A stretch of DNA of 64,000 bases from Halocaridina rubra (Eukaryota > Arthropoda > Malacostraca > Decapoda > Atyidae): contig JAXCGZ010007632.1 in assembly GCA_037179515.1 (NCBI GenBank), positions 65,001-129,000 on the forward strand, given 5' to 3'. The notes under the pieces are model-generated. The model was not told the origin of the DNA. It saw only the letters and a list, made by a program, of their open reading frames with translations, and searched no databases. A program made the position numbers and the translations under genes. Shown here in pieces: positions 12,477 through 23,943 of the stretch (position 1 is its first letter; the number at the start of each line of letters is the position of its first letter).

Positions 12477-13021
12477 TGTAGAGAATATATATATATATAT
12501 TTCATTTAAATTTCCAATATATGATATGTGTTTTCTTTGTAACGAAATGTATAGTTTTCTTTTCTCTCAGCTGTTTTTTTTTTATGTTATGATGAGTAAG
12601 CCTGCCATTTTATTCTTCAATAAGATTTCATGCAGCTTGGTCAATATGTAAAGAAGATAGAATAATGTTTAGAACCAAGGAATATGAATAATAATATAAT
12701 CTTGAAAATTAGATAAACCCCAAATAGGGTGAGTAAATAAATATTTTATGAGTAAGATGTTCTGCCTGAATAGCAATAAGTATTAAGTATTATATGTAAA
12801 TAAAGGACCTTTTCCATTTTTGTATTGTATTGTAAAGTTAAATTTAAATTTTTATGAATTATTAAATTTTCATTTTTATGAATTATATATATATTAATTT
12901 TCTGCTGCCAATATGTTAATAGTTTTATTCTTTTGGTTGCAGGTTTTTTTTTTTATTATGTTCTGGTTTATAATAATAAATTTGTAAAAGGTCCAAAGCT
13001 GTCTCTAAATTTACACTCTAC
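12477..13021 (+). repeat. LTR 2 of the Gypsy array (shared by copies 1 and 2)
   Basis: It begins TGTAGAGAATATATATATAT directly after the GGGAGGGAACTAT purine tract of copy 1 and ends CTCTAC before the primer-binding site of copy 2. It therefore serves as 3' LTR of copy 1 and 5' LTR of copy 2. It is slightly longer than the others because of a local AATTTTTATGAATTAT duplication near 12,840-12,890. Confidence 0.92.
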
Positions 13022-13090
13022 GAAAAGTGGTGACCCCGGAATGACCTGCCAAGAAAACCAGAGCCAACTTCTCAAGATTTTTTGGCAAAT

Positions 13091-13669
13091 ATGAGACTTA
13101 TAGCCATGCCAGATTCTGGAGACGAAAATTTAGGAATGGCCCACTACATAGCAATAGAGCCTCCTGCCTTCATGGAGACTTCAGTTCCTGAATGGTTTTC
13201 CATCACTGAAGCACAATTTCACTTAAAAAAAAATCACCGTAAATGTTACCAAATTCTACAGCTTATTGCAGCATTGCCAGCCAAGGTGGCCTCAAGATTA
13301 CCCAACAATGTGATTGACCCTTTGCAGTCTGACTACAAGACACTTAAGGAAGCGGTTATCAGTATGTTTGAGAAAACAAAACCAGAATTATTAGATAGGT
13401 TGATGAAGACAACTAATATATCAGGTAGGCCCTCTGTTTATTTGCAAGAGATGATTACCACAGCATCTAGAATAGGGGTTACTGACGATTTAATACGTCA
13501 TAAATGCCTTCAAGCTTTGCCCCCAACTATTAAACCTTCAATAGCCTCTCAAAAAGAATTAAATTTGTCACAGGTAGGCAAATTGACTGATGAGTTGTTG
13601 CCATATTTTAGTAAAGCTTCTGTATTGGCTGTTCAGCAACCAAATCCTGTACAACACTGTTCCAAATAA
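13091..13669 (+). CDS. gag: Gypsy copy 2 Gag, uninterrupted reading frame
   Basis: This is the only one of the three gag copies that stays open through the poly-A region where the others shift. The ATG at 13,091 or the one at 13,106 could start it. An open frame extends a few codons further upstream without an ATG. The ~190-residue product shows the Gypsy capsid pattern: PPAFMETSVPEWFSITEAQF near the N-terminus, the basic LKKNHRKCYQ block, LPAKVASRLPNN, DYKTLKEAVISMFEKT and LQEMITTASRIGVTDD. It ends at CSK-TAA, the stop shared by all copies. The zinc-knuckle and protease then follow out of frame and in six tandem copies. The frame may be open by chance, since the rest of the copy is dead. Confidence 0.8.
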   Translation: MRLIAMPDSGDENLGMAHYIAIEPPAFMETSVPEWFSITEAQFHLKKNHRKCYQILQLIAALPAKVASRLPNNVIDPLQSDYKTLKEAVISMFEKTKPELLDRLMKTTNISGRPSVYLQEMITTASRIGVTDDLIRHKCLQALPPTIKPSIASQKELNLSQVGKLTDELLPYFSKASVLAVQQPNPVQHCSK

Positions 13670-13711
13670 GGGTAAAACAGATTACATATCCATTCCTATT
13701 GGTGTATGCCT

Positions 13712-16670
13712 ATTTAGTAAGGACCAGCACCCAATAGTGTGTCGGGCTCATATTTGTTTTTCAGATTTTTCTAAAACTTGTAAACCATAGTGTAAATGGC
13801 AGGAAAAAGCAAATTGTGAAATGCTACCTAATTCCAGACCGCCAACCCCCTCTTCAGAAAACTAAACGGGTGGGTTGCTAATTTTGGTCAAGCATACCCG
13901 CCACTTTAAAAAGTTGCTGCTCAACTTTCAATTACAAAGCTTAACTTTATAATTGATACTGGTGCTAGCGTGTCAATAATTCCCTTTGAATATGTAAATG
14001 ATATTGCAATAGAACCCTCACCTATTTCAATATCTTCTTGCACAGGGGAAGGTATAAAATGTCATGGTTAAGCAAGACTAGAAATTCAAATTCCTAGCTT
14101 AAGGCGTTCATTCTCGTAGACTTTTATTATTGCTGATACAGTACGTCCTTTGCTTGGTTTTGATTTTCTTGAAAATTTTGTTTTTTTCCATTAATGTTCA
14201 TGCCCATTTAGTAAGGACCAGCACCCAAAAGTGTGTAGGGCCCATATTTATATAGCATGTCGTGCTAAAACTTGTAAACCATGGTGTAAATGGCAGGAAA
14301 AAGCAAATTGTGAAATGCTACCTAATTCCAGACAGCCAATCCCTTCTTCACAAAACTAGAGGGGCAGGTTGCCAATTTTGCTCCAGCAGACTCGCCACTT
14401 TTAGAAGTTGCTGCTCAACTTGGAACTACAAAGCTTAACCTTATAATTGATACTGGTGCTAGCGTGTCAGTAATTCCCTTTGAAAATGCATATGGCATAG
14501 CAATACAACCCTCACCTATTTCAGTATCTTCTTGCACAGGGAAAGGTATAAAATGTCATGGTTAAGCAAGACTAGAAATTCAAATTCCTAGCTTAAGGCA
14601 TTCATTCATGTGGACTTTTATTATTGCTGATACAGTATATTCTTTGCTCGGTTTTGATTTTCTTGAAAATTTTGTTTTTTCGATTGATGTGTATGCCCAT
14701 TTAGTAAGGACCAGTACCCAAAAGTGTGTAGGGCCCATATTTATTTAGCAGGTCGTGCTAAAACTTGTAAACCATGGTGTAAATGGCAGGAAAAAGCAAA
14801 TTGTGAAAGCTACCTAATTCCAGACCGCCAACCCCTTCTTCAGAAAACTAGAGAGGCAGGTTGCCAATTTTGCTCCAGCAGACACGCCACTTTTAGAGGT
14901 TGCTGCTCGACTTGGAGCTACAAAGTATAACTTTATAATTGATACTGGTGCTAGCGTGTCAATAATTCCCTTTGAATATGTAAATGATATTGTAATAGAA
15001 CCCTCACCTATTTCAATATCTTCTTGCACAGGGGAAGGTATAAAATGTCATGGTTAAGCAAGACTAGAAATTCAAATTCCTAGCTTAAGGCGTTCATTCT
15101 CGTAGACTTTTATTATTGCTGATACAGTACGTCCTTTGCTTGGTTTTGATTTTCTTGAAAATTTTGTTTTTTCCATTAATGTTCATGCCCATTTAGTAAG
15201 GACCAGTACCCAAAAGTGTGTAGGGCCCATATTTATATAGCATGTCGTGCTAAAACTTGTAAACCTTGGTGTAAATGGCAGGAAAAAGCAAATTGTGAAA
15301 TGCTACCTAATTCCAGACAGCCAATCCCTTCTTCACAAAACTAGAGGGGCAGGTTGCCAATTTTGCTCCAGCAGACTCGCCACTTTTAGAAGTTGCTGCT
15401 CAACTTGGAACTACAAAGCTTAACCTTATAATTGATACTGGTGCTAGCGTGTCAGTAATTCCCTTTGAAAATGCATATGGCATAGCAATACAACCCTCAC
15501 CTATTTCAGTATCTTCTTGCACAGGGAAAGGTATAAAATGTCATGGTTAAGCAAGACTAGAAATTCAAATTCCTAGCTTAAGGCGTTCATTCTCGTAGAC
15601 TTTTATTATTGCTGATACAGTACGTCCTTTGCTTGGTTTTGATTTTCTTGAAAATTTTGTTTTTTCCATTAATGTTCATGCCCATTTAGTAAGGACCAGT
15701 ACCCAAAAGTGTGTAGGGCCCATATTTATATAGCATGTCGTGCTAAAACTTGTAAACCATGGTGTAAATGGCAGGAAAAAGCAAATTGTGAAATGCTACC
15801 TAATTCCAGACAGCCAATCCCTTCTTCACAAAACTAGAGAGGCAGGTTGCCAATTTTGCTCCAGCAGACTCGCCACTTTTAGAAGTTGCTGCTCAACTTG
15901 GAACTACAAAGCTTAACCTTATAATTGATACTGGTGCTAGCGTGTCAGTAATTCCCTTTGAAAATGCATATGGCATAGCAATACAACCCTCACCTATTTC
16001 AGTATCTTCTTGCACAGGGAAAGGTATAAAATGTCAGGGTTAAGCAAGACTAGAAATTCAAATTCCTAGCTTAAGGCATTCATTCATGTGGACTTTTATT
16101 ATTGCTGATACAGTATATTCTTTGCTCGGTTTTGATTTTCTTGAAAATTTTGTTTTTTCGATTGATGTGTATGCCCATTTAGTAAGGACCAGTACCCAAA
16201 AGTGTGTAGGGCCCATATTTATTTAGCAGGTCGTGCTAAAACTTGTAAACCATGGTGTAAATGGCAGGAAAAAGCAAATTGTGAAGTGCTACCTAATTTC
16301 AGACCGCCAACCCCTTCTTCAGAAAACTAGAGAGGCAGGTTGCCAATTTTGCTCCAGCAGACACGCCACTTTTAGAGGTTGCTGCTCGACTTGGAGCTAC
16401 AAAGTTTAACTTTATAATTGATACTGGTGCTATCGTGTCAATAATTCCCTCTGAATATGTAAATGGCACTGTAATAAAACCCTCACCTATTTCAATATCT
16501 TCTTGCTCAGGGGAAGGTAAAAAATGTCATGGTCAAGCAAGACTAGAAATATAAATACCTAGCTTAAGGCGTTCATTCATGTGGACTTTTATTATTGCTG
16601 ATACAGTACGTCCTTTGCTTGGTTTTGATTTTCTTGAAAATTTTGGTTTTTCCATTGATTGCAAAATGAG
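13712..16670 (+). repeat. Six tandem ~493-bp units of zinc-knuckle/protease sequence in Gypsy copy 2
   Basis: The unit, starting ATTTAGTAAGGACCAG, recurs at 13,712, 14,206, 14,699, 15,191, 15,684 and 16,177, a steady 492-494 bp period. Each unit holds the Cys-rich Gag tail (AAAACTTGTAAACC...), a short linker and the protease start with a GATACTGGTGCT (Asp-Thr-Gly) triad at 13,955, 14,449, 14,941, 15,434, 15,926 and 16,420. Each ends near GATTTTCTTGAAAATTTTG. Copies 1 and 3 have a single unit. Two unit-end types alternate (CCATTAATGTTCATGCCC and CGATTGATGTGTATGCCC), so whole units were re-duplicated by unequal exchange or replication slippage. Confidence 0.95.
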
Positions 16671-16854
16671 ACTAATTATTGGCAGTACTACAGAAAGAAA
16701 AGTAAATGTCCCTTTGTCTCGATCATCTATTAATGTAGGTATTAATGAAGTCCAGATTCATCCAAGCATTGAAATATTGCTGAATAAGTCTCCATATATT
16801 ACATCACCTCATGATAATATAAATGCAGTCTATTGTGGAGTATATCATAGATAG
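16385..16854 (+). pseudogene. pol: Gypsy copy 2 protease, the last and most complete unit
   Basis: The sixth unit continues beyond the repeat edge into the normal downstream sequence. The retropepsin triad is at 16,420 and is followed by IIADTVRPLLGFDFLENFGF and the C-terminal part up to a stop at 16,852. The frame upstream of 16,579 is interrupted (ATATAAATA near 16,550), so no full protease can be read. The domain is the same as in copy 1, with single-base differences. Confidence 0.8.
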
Positions 16855-16949
16855 AAACAGGTAGTAACCCTCCTGTATTTGCAAAGACGCGTAAGCTAAT
16901 TGAATAAAAATTTAAGGCTGCTCAAGAAGGATTCCGTGCACTCCAAAGC

Positions 16950-18195
16950 TTGGGCATCATTGTCCCATCTGAAAGTGAGTGGAGTTCTCCTTTACACCTA
17001 GTCCTTAAGAGTAATGGTGAATACCGTCCTTGTGGTGATTATAGAGCACTAAACTCCATTATGATAATAGACTGATACCCTATTCCCAATATTAATTCTT
17101 TTTCATCTAAACTTGCAAATAAAATCTGTTTCTTAAAGATTGACTTAACTTCGGCCAATCATAAGATTAGGGTTCACCTGGACGATGTCCCGAAAACAGC
17201 TATAACTACCCATTTTTGGTTTATTGAGTTTCATTATATACCCCTTGGCCTCCGTAACGCAGCCGCAACTTTTCAAAGAGTAATGGACAAGATATTCTCA
17301 AACGTAACGTGTGTATATATGCTTGGATGATATATTGGTATTTTCAAATAATAAAAATGCCCACTTAAATGATCTTGAAGTAGTATTTGATATCCTTAAT
17401 AAGTGAAATCTTAAAGTTTCTTTGAATAAATGTATATTTTGCATCAAAGAACTTGACTTTTTAGGATATATATCTTAAAGTTTCTTTGAATAAATGTATA
17501 TTTTGCATTAAAGAACTTGACATTTTAGGATACAGTGTCAGTGCTGATGGTCTTCGCCCAACATCAAATAAGTTTATGAATTGTCAGGATTTTCTTAACC
17601 AACTGATTCAAAGAGTTTGTGTCGATATTTGGGCATGACAGGTTTTTATAGAAAATTAGTTCCTAAATATGCCTCAATTATCTTACTTTTAACAGAATGT
17701 ATAAGATTGAAGCCAAATCACAAATCATTAACATAACTGAAACGGAAAAGCAATCATATCATGGAATTAAGGAAGTTCTATCTAACCTCAAAGCTCTCGC
17801 ACACATACATACAGGCTATGCCAATTTTCAGTTAGTAACTGATAATAGTCAATATGCTGTAGGAGCTGCACTCCATCATATGGTTAATGAGCAACCTATA
17901 ACTTTGGGATTTTCCTTAATGAAACTTTGACAATCACGAAGAAAATATTCTACATTTGATAGGGAACTTCTCCCCGCTTATTTAGCAGTATTACATTTCC
18001 GTCTTCAAATTGAAGGTCATTATGTATTATTGTTAACAGACCATAAGCCACTTTGCAGTGCTTATAGGAGTATTAATCCAGCTAAGTCACAAAGACAACA
18101 AGGGCATTTAACTATCTTAACAGAATATCTTGTGGATGTTAGTTATATAAGAGGTTCACATAACATTGTGGGTGACTGACTTTCACGACCTGCTA
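16950..18195 (+). pseudogene. pol: Gypsy copy 2 reverse transcriptase and RNase H
   Basis: RT starts at the intact junction that copy 1 lost to its LINE. It carries the shared TGA at 17,073-17,075 before YPIP. A base missing at the catalytic block (TATATATGCTTGGATGAT, about 17,316) disrupts YLDD, and a 64-bp duplication follows at 17,408-17,535. The RNase H part (17,697-18,190) retains ETEKQSYHGIKEVLSNLK and a TDNSQYAVGAALH-type block with the catalytic Asp. It ends in GDXLSRP with a TGA at about 18,178. It has several additional stops and shifts. Confidence 0.85.
17408..17535 (+). repeat. 64-bp tandem duplication in copy 2 RT
   Basis: ATCTTAAAGTTTCTTTGAAT starts at 17,408 and again at 17,472, with the same continuation through GAACTTGAC and TTTTTAGGATA or TTTTAGGATA. 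Copies 1 and 3 have one unit. It covers the region just downstream of the YLDD motif. Confidence 0.85.
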
Positions 18196-18374
18196 ATGCA
18201 GTTATGATAGATGTTTGTGATTTACCTGAAATTGCAGAAGTTCAGTTTCTAGATGAATAGACCCAGGCATACCCTGATAGACTAAGACCTTTTCAATTAC
18301 TAAATGAAGAAAAGAAAGTAATGTGTGACACATCTACATCATTCCTTAGACCTTTTATACCAGAATCCCTAAGT

Positions 18375-19499
18375 ATGTCAATTTTTAACAGCCTACATAG
18401 CTTCTCTCACCTTGGTATAAGTCAACCCTGAAATTGATAAAATCAAGGTATTTTTGGCCTGTCTTGGACCGATCCATCAGAAAATGGTGTAGAGAGTGCT
18501 TGTCTTGTCAACAATCCAAGATTCACTGTCATACTAAGAGTGCTATAAGTAACTTTGACTTACCCTCATCTCGTTTTCAAACAGTACATCTAGATATCGT
18601 AGGTCCCCTTCCTAAAGTTCAAAATCGATCAGACCCATAGTCCATATAAATATTTATTGACGTGCATTGATCGAGCCACTCGTTGGATAAAAGTACAACC
18701 ATTAGCAGATATCACTGCACGGACTGTCGCGCAAGCTTTTATAGATGCATGAATATCACAATTTGGAGTGCCTCTCCATGTTATTACTGATTACGGTTCT
18801 CAGTGTGAGAATATTGTTTCAAGAAATCTCATCAATTCTAGGATTTCATAGGTTAAGAACAACCGTTTATCATCCTCAATCTAATGGAATGATAGAGCAT
18901 ATTCACAGAATTATCAAATCGTTTCTCATGGCTAGAAAAGAAAATTGGTCACAGTTCCTACCTATTATACTCCTTGCTATTCGTAATACACCTAATGAAA
19001 ATGGATTTTTTCTATTCAGTGCTGTTACTGGTACCTCACTTTTATTACCAAAACTGATGGTAGACACAAGCAGTACTAATACTAGTGATTTAGCAAACTC
19101 ATCTGTTAAGTATTTAGCCAAAGTCATGTTCAAATTAGATGTACATGACCTAGCTAGTGGTAAGTGCCATAGTTTTCCAAAGACATTTATTCCTAAAGAT
19201 TTAGAAACCTGTGATAAAGTTTGCTTACGAGTTGATAGAGTCAGAAAATCTTTGGAAGCCCCATACTCAGGACCATATAAGGTTATCAAGTGCATGCCTA
19301 AACATTTCTTTATACAATCGGCTGATGATGTACATAGTTGTGCTTATATCGATCGCTTGAAACCAGTAACCGAACCTAATGCAACGCCTGAACCAAGCAC
19401 TGTTGAACCACTAGAACATAGTCAAACACGGAGTGATTTTGATAATATGAACAATAACAGTGATAACCAAGGCTATGTCAATCCTGATTCTCAAACATA
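18375..19499 (+). pseudogene. pol: Gypsy copy 2 integrase
   Basis: The zinc-binding WCRECLSCQQSK and core start HLDIVGPLPKVQNRSDP end in a TAG at 18,638 caused by a 4-bp deletion relative to copy 1. Copy 3 shares it. A TGA at 18,750-18,752 in GATGCATGA is also shared with copy 3 and absent from copy 1. The second acidic block (VPLHVITDYGSQ) is present, followed by HPQSNGMIEHIHR and a C-terminal domain with SLEAPYSGPYKVIKCM. The frame is open from 18,745 to 19,500. The length and order fit Ty3/Gypsy integrase without a chromodomain. Confidence 0.87.
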
Positions 19500-19601
19500 G
19501 TTCCTCCTAAAGTTGCAACATCATCCCCAGGTAGAAAAATAATATTTAAAAAAAGTAATTATTATTTCTACTATTAGCTTCGCTTTTTGGGAGGGAACTA
19601 T

Positions 19602-20118
19602 TGTAGAGAATATATATATATTTCATTTAAATTTACGATATACGACATACGTTTTCTTTGTAACGAAATGTATAGCTTTCTTTTGTCTCAGTTGTTTTTT
19701 TGTTTATGTTATGATGAGTAAGCCCGCCATTTTATTCTTCAATAAGATATCGTGCAGCATGGTCAATATGTAAAGAAGATAGAATAATGTTTAGAACCAA
19801 GGAATGTGAATAGTAATATAATCTTGAAAATTAGATAAACCCCAAAATAGGGTGAGTTAATAAATATTTTATGAGTAAGATATTGTGCCTGAATAGTAAT
19901 AAGTATTAAGTATTATATGTAAATAAAGGACTTTTTCCCTTTTTGTATTGTATTGTAAAGATAAATTTTCATTTTTATGAATTATACAAATATTAATCTT
20001 CTGATGCCGAAATGTTAGTAGTTTTATTCTTTTGGTTGCAGGGTTTTTGAATTAAGTTCTGGTTTATATTGATAAATTTGTAAAGGGTCCAAAGCTGTCT
20101 CTAAATCCACCCTCTACA
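19602..20118 (+). repeat. LTR 3 of the Gypsy array (shared by copies 2 and 3)
   Basis: It begins TGTAGAGAATATATATATTT after GGGAGGGAACTAT and ends CCACCCTCTACA. The first bases of the copy 3 interior (AAAAGTGATGACTCCGG) show two changes in the primer-binding site. Confidence 0.92.
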
Positions 20119-20189
20119 AAAAGTGATGACTCCGGAGTGACCAGCGAAGAAAACCAGAGCCAACCTCTCAAGAATTTTTGGTAAAAAAG

Positions 20190-20766
20190 AGACTTACAGC
20201 CATGCAGAATTCTGGAGACAAAAATTCAGGAATGGCCCACTACATAGCAATAAAGCCTCCTGCCTTCATGGAGACTTCAGTTCCTGAATGGTTTTCCATC
20301 ATTGAAGCACAATTTCACTTTAAAAAAAAATCACCATGAATGTTACCAAATTCTACAGCTTATTGCAACATTGCCAGCCAAGGTGACCTCAAGATTACCC
20401 AACAATGTGTTTGACCCAGTGCAGTCTGACTACAAGGCAATTAAGTAAGCGGTTATCTGTATGTTTGAGAAAACAAAACCAGAATTATTTGATAGGTTGA
20501 TGAAGACAACTAATATATCAGGTAGGCCCTCTGTTTATTTGCAAGAGATGATTACCACAGCATCTAGAATAGGGGTTACTGACGATATAATACGTCATAA
20601 ATGCCTTCAAGCTTTGCCCCCAACTATTTCACCTTTGATAGCCTCTCAAAAAGAATTAAATTTGTCACAGTTAGGGAAGTTGGCTGATAAGTTGTTGCCA
20701 TATTTTAGTAAATCTTCTGTATTGGGTGTTCAGCAACCAAATCCTGTACAACAGTGTTCCAAATAA
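20190..20766 (+). pseudogene. gag: Gypsy copy 3 Gag
   Basis: The sequence is homologous throughout to the copy 2 gag but is shifted near the poly-A/ATCACCATG stretch (about 20,325-20,340) and broken by a stop in the AAGTAAGCGG segment near 20,443. An open remnant from 20,461 to 20,766 carries FEKTKPEL, LQEMITTASRIGVTDD and the shared CSK-TAA end. It cannot encode a full capsid protein. Confidence 0.82.
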
Positions 20767-20799
20767 GGGTAAAACATATTACATATCCATTCCTATTGG

Positions 20800-21324
20800 T
20801 GTATGCCTATTTAGTAAGGACCAGCACCCAAAAGTGTGTAGGGCATAAATTTATTTAGCAGATCGTGCTAAAACTTGTATACCATGGTGTAAATGGCAGG
20901 AAGAAGCGATTATGAAATGCTACCTAATTCCAGACCACCAACCCCTTCTTCAGAAAACTAGCAGGTTGCCAATTCTGCTCCAGCAGACCTGCCACTTATA
21001 GAAGTTGCTGCTCAACTTGGAGCTACAATGTTTAACTTTATAATTGATACTGGTGCTAGCATGTCAATAATTCCCTTTGAATATGTAATTGGCATTGTAA
21101 TAAAACCCTCACCTATTTCAATATCTTCTTCCATTGATTGTAAAATGAGACTAATTATTGACAGTACTACAGAAAGAAAAGTAAATGTCCCTTTGTCTCG
21201 ATCATCTATTAATGTAGTTAATAATGAAGTCCAGATTCCTCCAAGTATTGAAACATTGCTGAATAATTATCCATATATTACATCTCCTCATGATAATATT
21301 AATGTATTCTATTGTGGAGTATAA
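20800..21324 (+). pseudogene. pol: Gypsy copy 3 protease with internal deletion
   Basis: A single zinc-knuckle/protease unit with the Asp-Thr-Gly triad (FIIDTGASMSIIP, about 21,030-21,070) is open from 21,028. About 120-130 bp between ATATCTTCTT and CCATTGATTG, present in copies 1 and 2, is missing at 21,131. This removes the G-x-DFL part of the protease fold. The frame then continues to 21,322. Confidence 0.82.
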
Positions 21325-21419
21325 CATAGAATAGAAACAGGTAGTAACCCTCCTGTATTTGCAAAGACACTTCAGCTAAGTGAAGAAAAATTTAAGGCTG
21401 CTCAAGAAGGATTCCGTGC

Positions 21420-22585
21420 ACTCCAATGCTCGGGCATCATTGTCCCATCTGAAAGTGAGTGGAGTTCTCCTTTACACCTGGTCCTTAAGAGTAATGGTGA
21501 ATACCGTCCTTGTGGTGATTATAGAGCACTAAACTCCATTATGATAATAGACTGATACCCTATTCCCTATATTAATTCTTTTTCATCTAAACTTGCAAAT
21601 AAAATCTGTTTCTCAAAGATTGACTTAACTAAGGCCTATCATCAGATTAGGGTACACCTGGACGATGACTCGAAAACAGCTATAACTACCCCTTTTGGGT
21701 TATTTGAGTTTCATTAGGTGCCCTTTGGCCTCCGTAATGTAGCCGCAACTTTTCAAAGAGTATTGGACAAGATATTCTCAAACGTAACGTGTGTATTTAT
21801 ATACTTGGATGATATATTGGTATTTTCAAATAATAAAAAAGCCCGTTAAAAGGATCTTGAAATAGTATTTGATATCCTTAATAAGTACAATCTTAAAGTT
21901 TCTTTGAATAAATGTATGTTTTGCATTAAAGAACTTGTAATTTTAGGATACAGTGTCAGTGCTGATGGTCTTCGCCCAACATCAAATAAGATTTATGAAT
22001 TGTCAGAATTTCCTTACCCAACTGATTCAAAGAGTTTGTGTCGATTTTTTGGCATGATAGGTTTTTACAGAAAATTAGTAACTAAATTTGCCTCAGTTGT
22101 CTTACTTTTAACAGAATGTATAAGATTGAAGCCATATCACACATCATTAGAATTATCTGAAACAGAAAAGCAATCTTTTGATGAAATTAAGAGAGTTCTA
22201 TCTAACCTCAAAGCCCTTGCACACATACATACAGGCTATGCCCATTTTCAGTTAGTAACTGATAGTAGTCTATATGCTGTAGGAGCTGCACTCCATCATA
22301 TGGTTAATGAGCAACTTATACCAGTGGGATTTTCCTTAATGAAACTTTCACAAACACAACGAAAATATTCTTCATTTGATAGGGAACTCCTATCAAATTG
22401 AAGATCATTATGTATTATTGTTAGCATACCATAAGCCACTTTGCAGTGCTTATAAAAGTATTAATCCAGCTAAGTCTGATAGACAACAAAGGCATTTATC
22501 TATCTTATCAGAATATCTCACTGATGTTAGTTATATTATAGGTTCACATAACTGCCTTTCACGACCTGCTAAGACAGTTATGTTA
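21420..22585 (+). pseudogene. pol: Gypsy copy 3 reverse transcriptase and RNase H
   Basis: It carries the shared TGA at 21,553-21,555 and an in-frame TAG in CATTAGGTGCCC near 21,715. The catalytic YLDD is present at about 21,802-21,813. The region 21,904-22,401 is open through the connection and RNase H start (GFYRKLV, AHFQLVTDSSLYAVGAALH). A deletion at 22,390 removes the LLAAYLAVLHFR block and another at 22,550-22,600 removes most of the tether before integrase. Confidence 0.85.
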
Positions 22586-22599
22586 GATGTTTGTGATTA

Positions 22600-23919
22600 C
22601 CCAGGCATACTCTGATAGGCTGAGAGCTTTCCAATTACTAAATGAAGAAAAGAAAGTAATGTGTGACACATCTACACCATTCCTTAGACCTTTTATACCA
22701 GAATCCCTACGCATGTCAATTTTTAACAGTCTACATAGCTTATCTCACCTTGGTATAAAGTCAACCCTGATATTGATAAAATCAAGGAATTTTTGGCCTG
22801 TCATGGACCGATCCATCAGAAAATGGTGTAGAGAGTGCTTGTCTTGTCAACAGTCCAAGATTCACCGTCATACTAAGAGTGCTATAAGTAACTTTGACTT
22901 GACCTCATCTCGTTTTCAAACAATACATCTAGATATCGTAGGTCCCCTTCCTAAAGTTCAAAATCTTTCAGACCCATAGTCCATATAAATATTTATTGAC
23001 GTGCATTGATCGAGCCACTCGTTGGATAAAAGTACAACCATTAGCAGATATCACTGCACAGACTGTCGGACAAGCTTTTATAGATGCATGAATATCACAA
23101 TTTGGAGTTCCTCTCCATGTTATTACTGATCGCGACTCTCAGTTTGAGAGTGAAATGTTTCAAGAACTCTCATCAATTGTAGGATTTCATAAGCTAACAA
23201 CAACTCCTTATCATCCCCAATCTAATGGAATGATAGAACATATTCACAGAATTATCAAATCCTTTCTCATGGCTAGAAAAGAAAATTGGTTATAATCCCT
23301 ACCTATTGTACTTCTTGCTATTCATAATACTCCTAATGAAAATGGATTTTCCCCATTCAGTGCTGTTACTGGTACCTCACTTTTATTACCAAAGCTGAAG
23401 GCAGACATGTGCAGTACCAATACTAATGATTTAGCAAACTCATCTGTTAAGTATTTAGCCAAAGAAATGTTCAAATTAGAGGTACATGACCTAGTAAGTG
23501 GTAAGTGCCATAGTTTTTCAAAGCCATTTATTCCTAAAGACTTAGAAACCTGTGATAAAGTTTGCTTACGAGTTGATAGAGTCAAGAAATCATTGGAAGC
23601 CCCATACTCAGGACCATATAAGGTTATCAAGTGCATGCCTAAACATTTCCTTATACAATTGTCTGATGCTTTACATAGTTGTGTTTATATCGATTGCTTG
23701 AAACCAGAAATCAAACCTAATGCAACGCCTGAACCAAGCACTGTTGAACCACCAGAACATAGTCAAACACAGAGTGATTTTGATGTTATTAACAATAATA
23801 GTCATAACCAAGGCTATGTCAATCCTGATTCTCAAAACACAGTGCCTCCTAAAGTTGCAACATCATCCTCAGGTAGAAAGATAAGATTTAAGAATAGTAA
23901 TTATTATTTCTATTATTAG
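22600..23919 (+). pseudogene. pol: Gypsy copy 3 integrase
   Basis: The zinc-binding domain (HSLSHLGIKST, WCRECLSCQQSK) is open to the TAG at 22,977 that is shared with copy 2. The shared TGA is at 23,089-23,091. The second Asp block reads VITDRDSQFES and the third HPQSNGMIEHIHR. A TAA at about 23,293 (TTATAATCC) breaks the helix after it. The C-terminal domain from 23,407 to 23,919 is open and includes SLEAPYSGPYKVIKCM and a Ser/Asn/Gln-rich tail. Confidence 0.86.
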
Positions 23920-23943
23920 CTCTGCTTTTGGGGAGGGAACTAT

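Noticed and set aside
13712..16670. CRISPR array or satellite interpretation of the six repeats
   Set aside because: Units are ~493 bp and coding-derived (zinc tail and protease), with no spacers. The locus is inside a eukaryotic retrotransposon.
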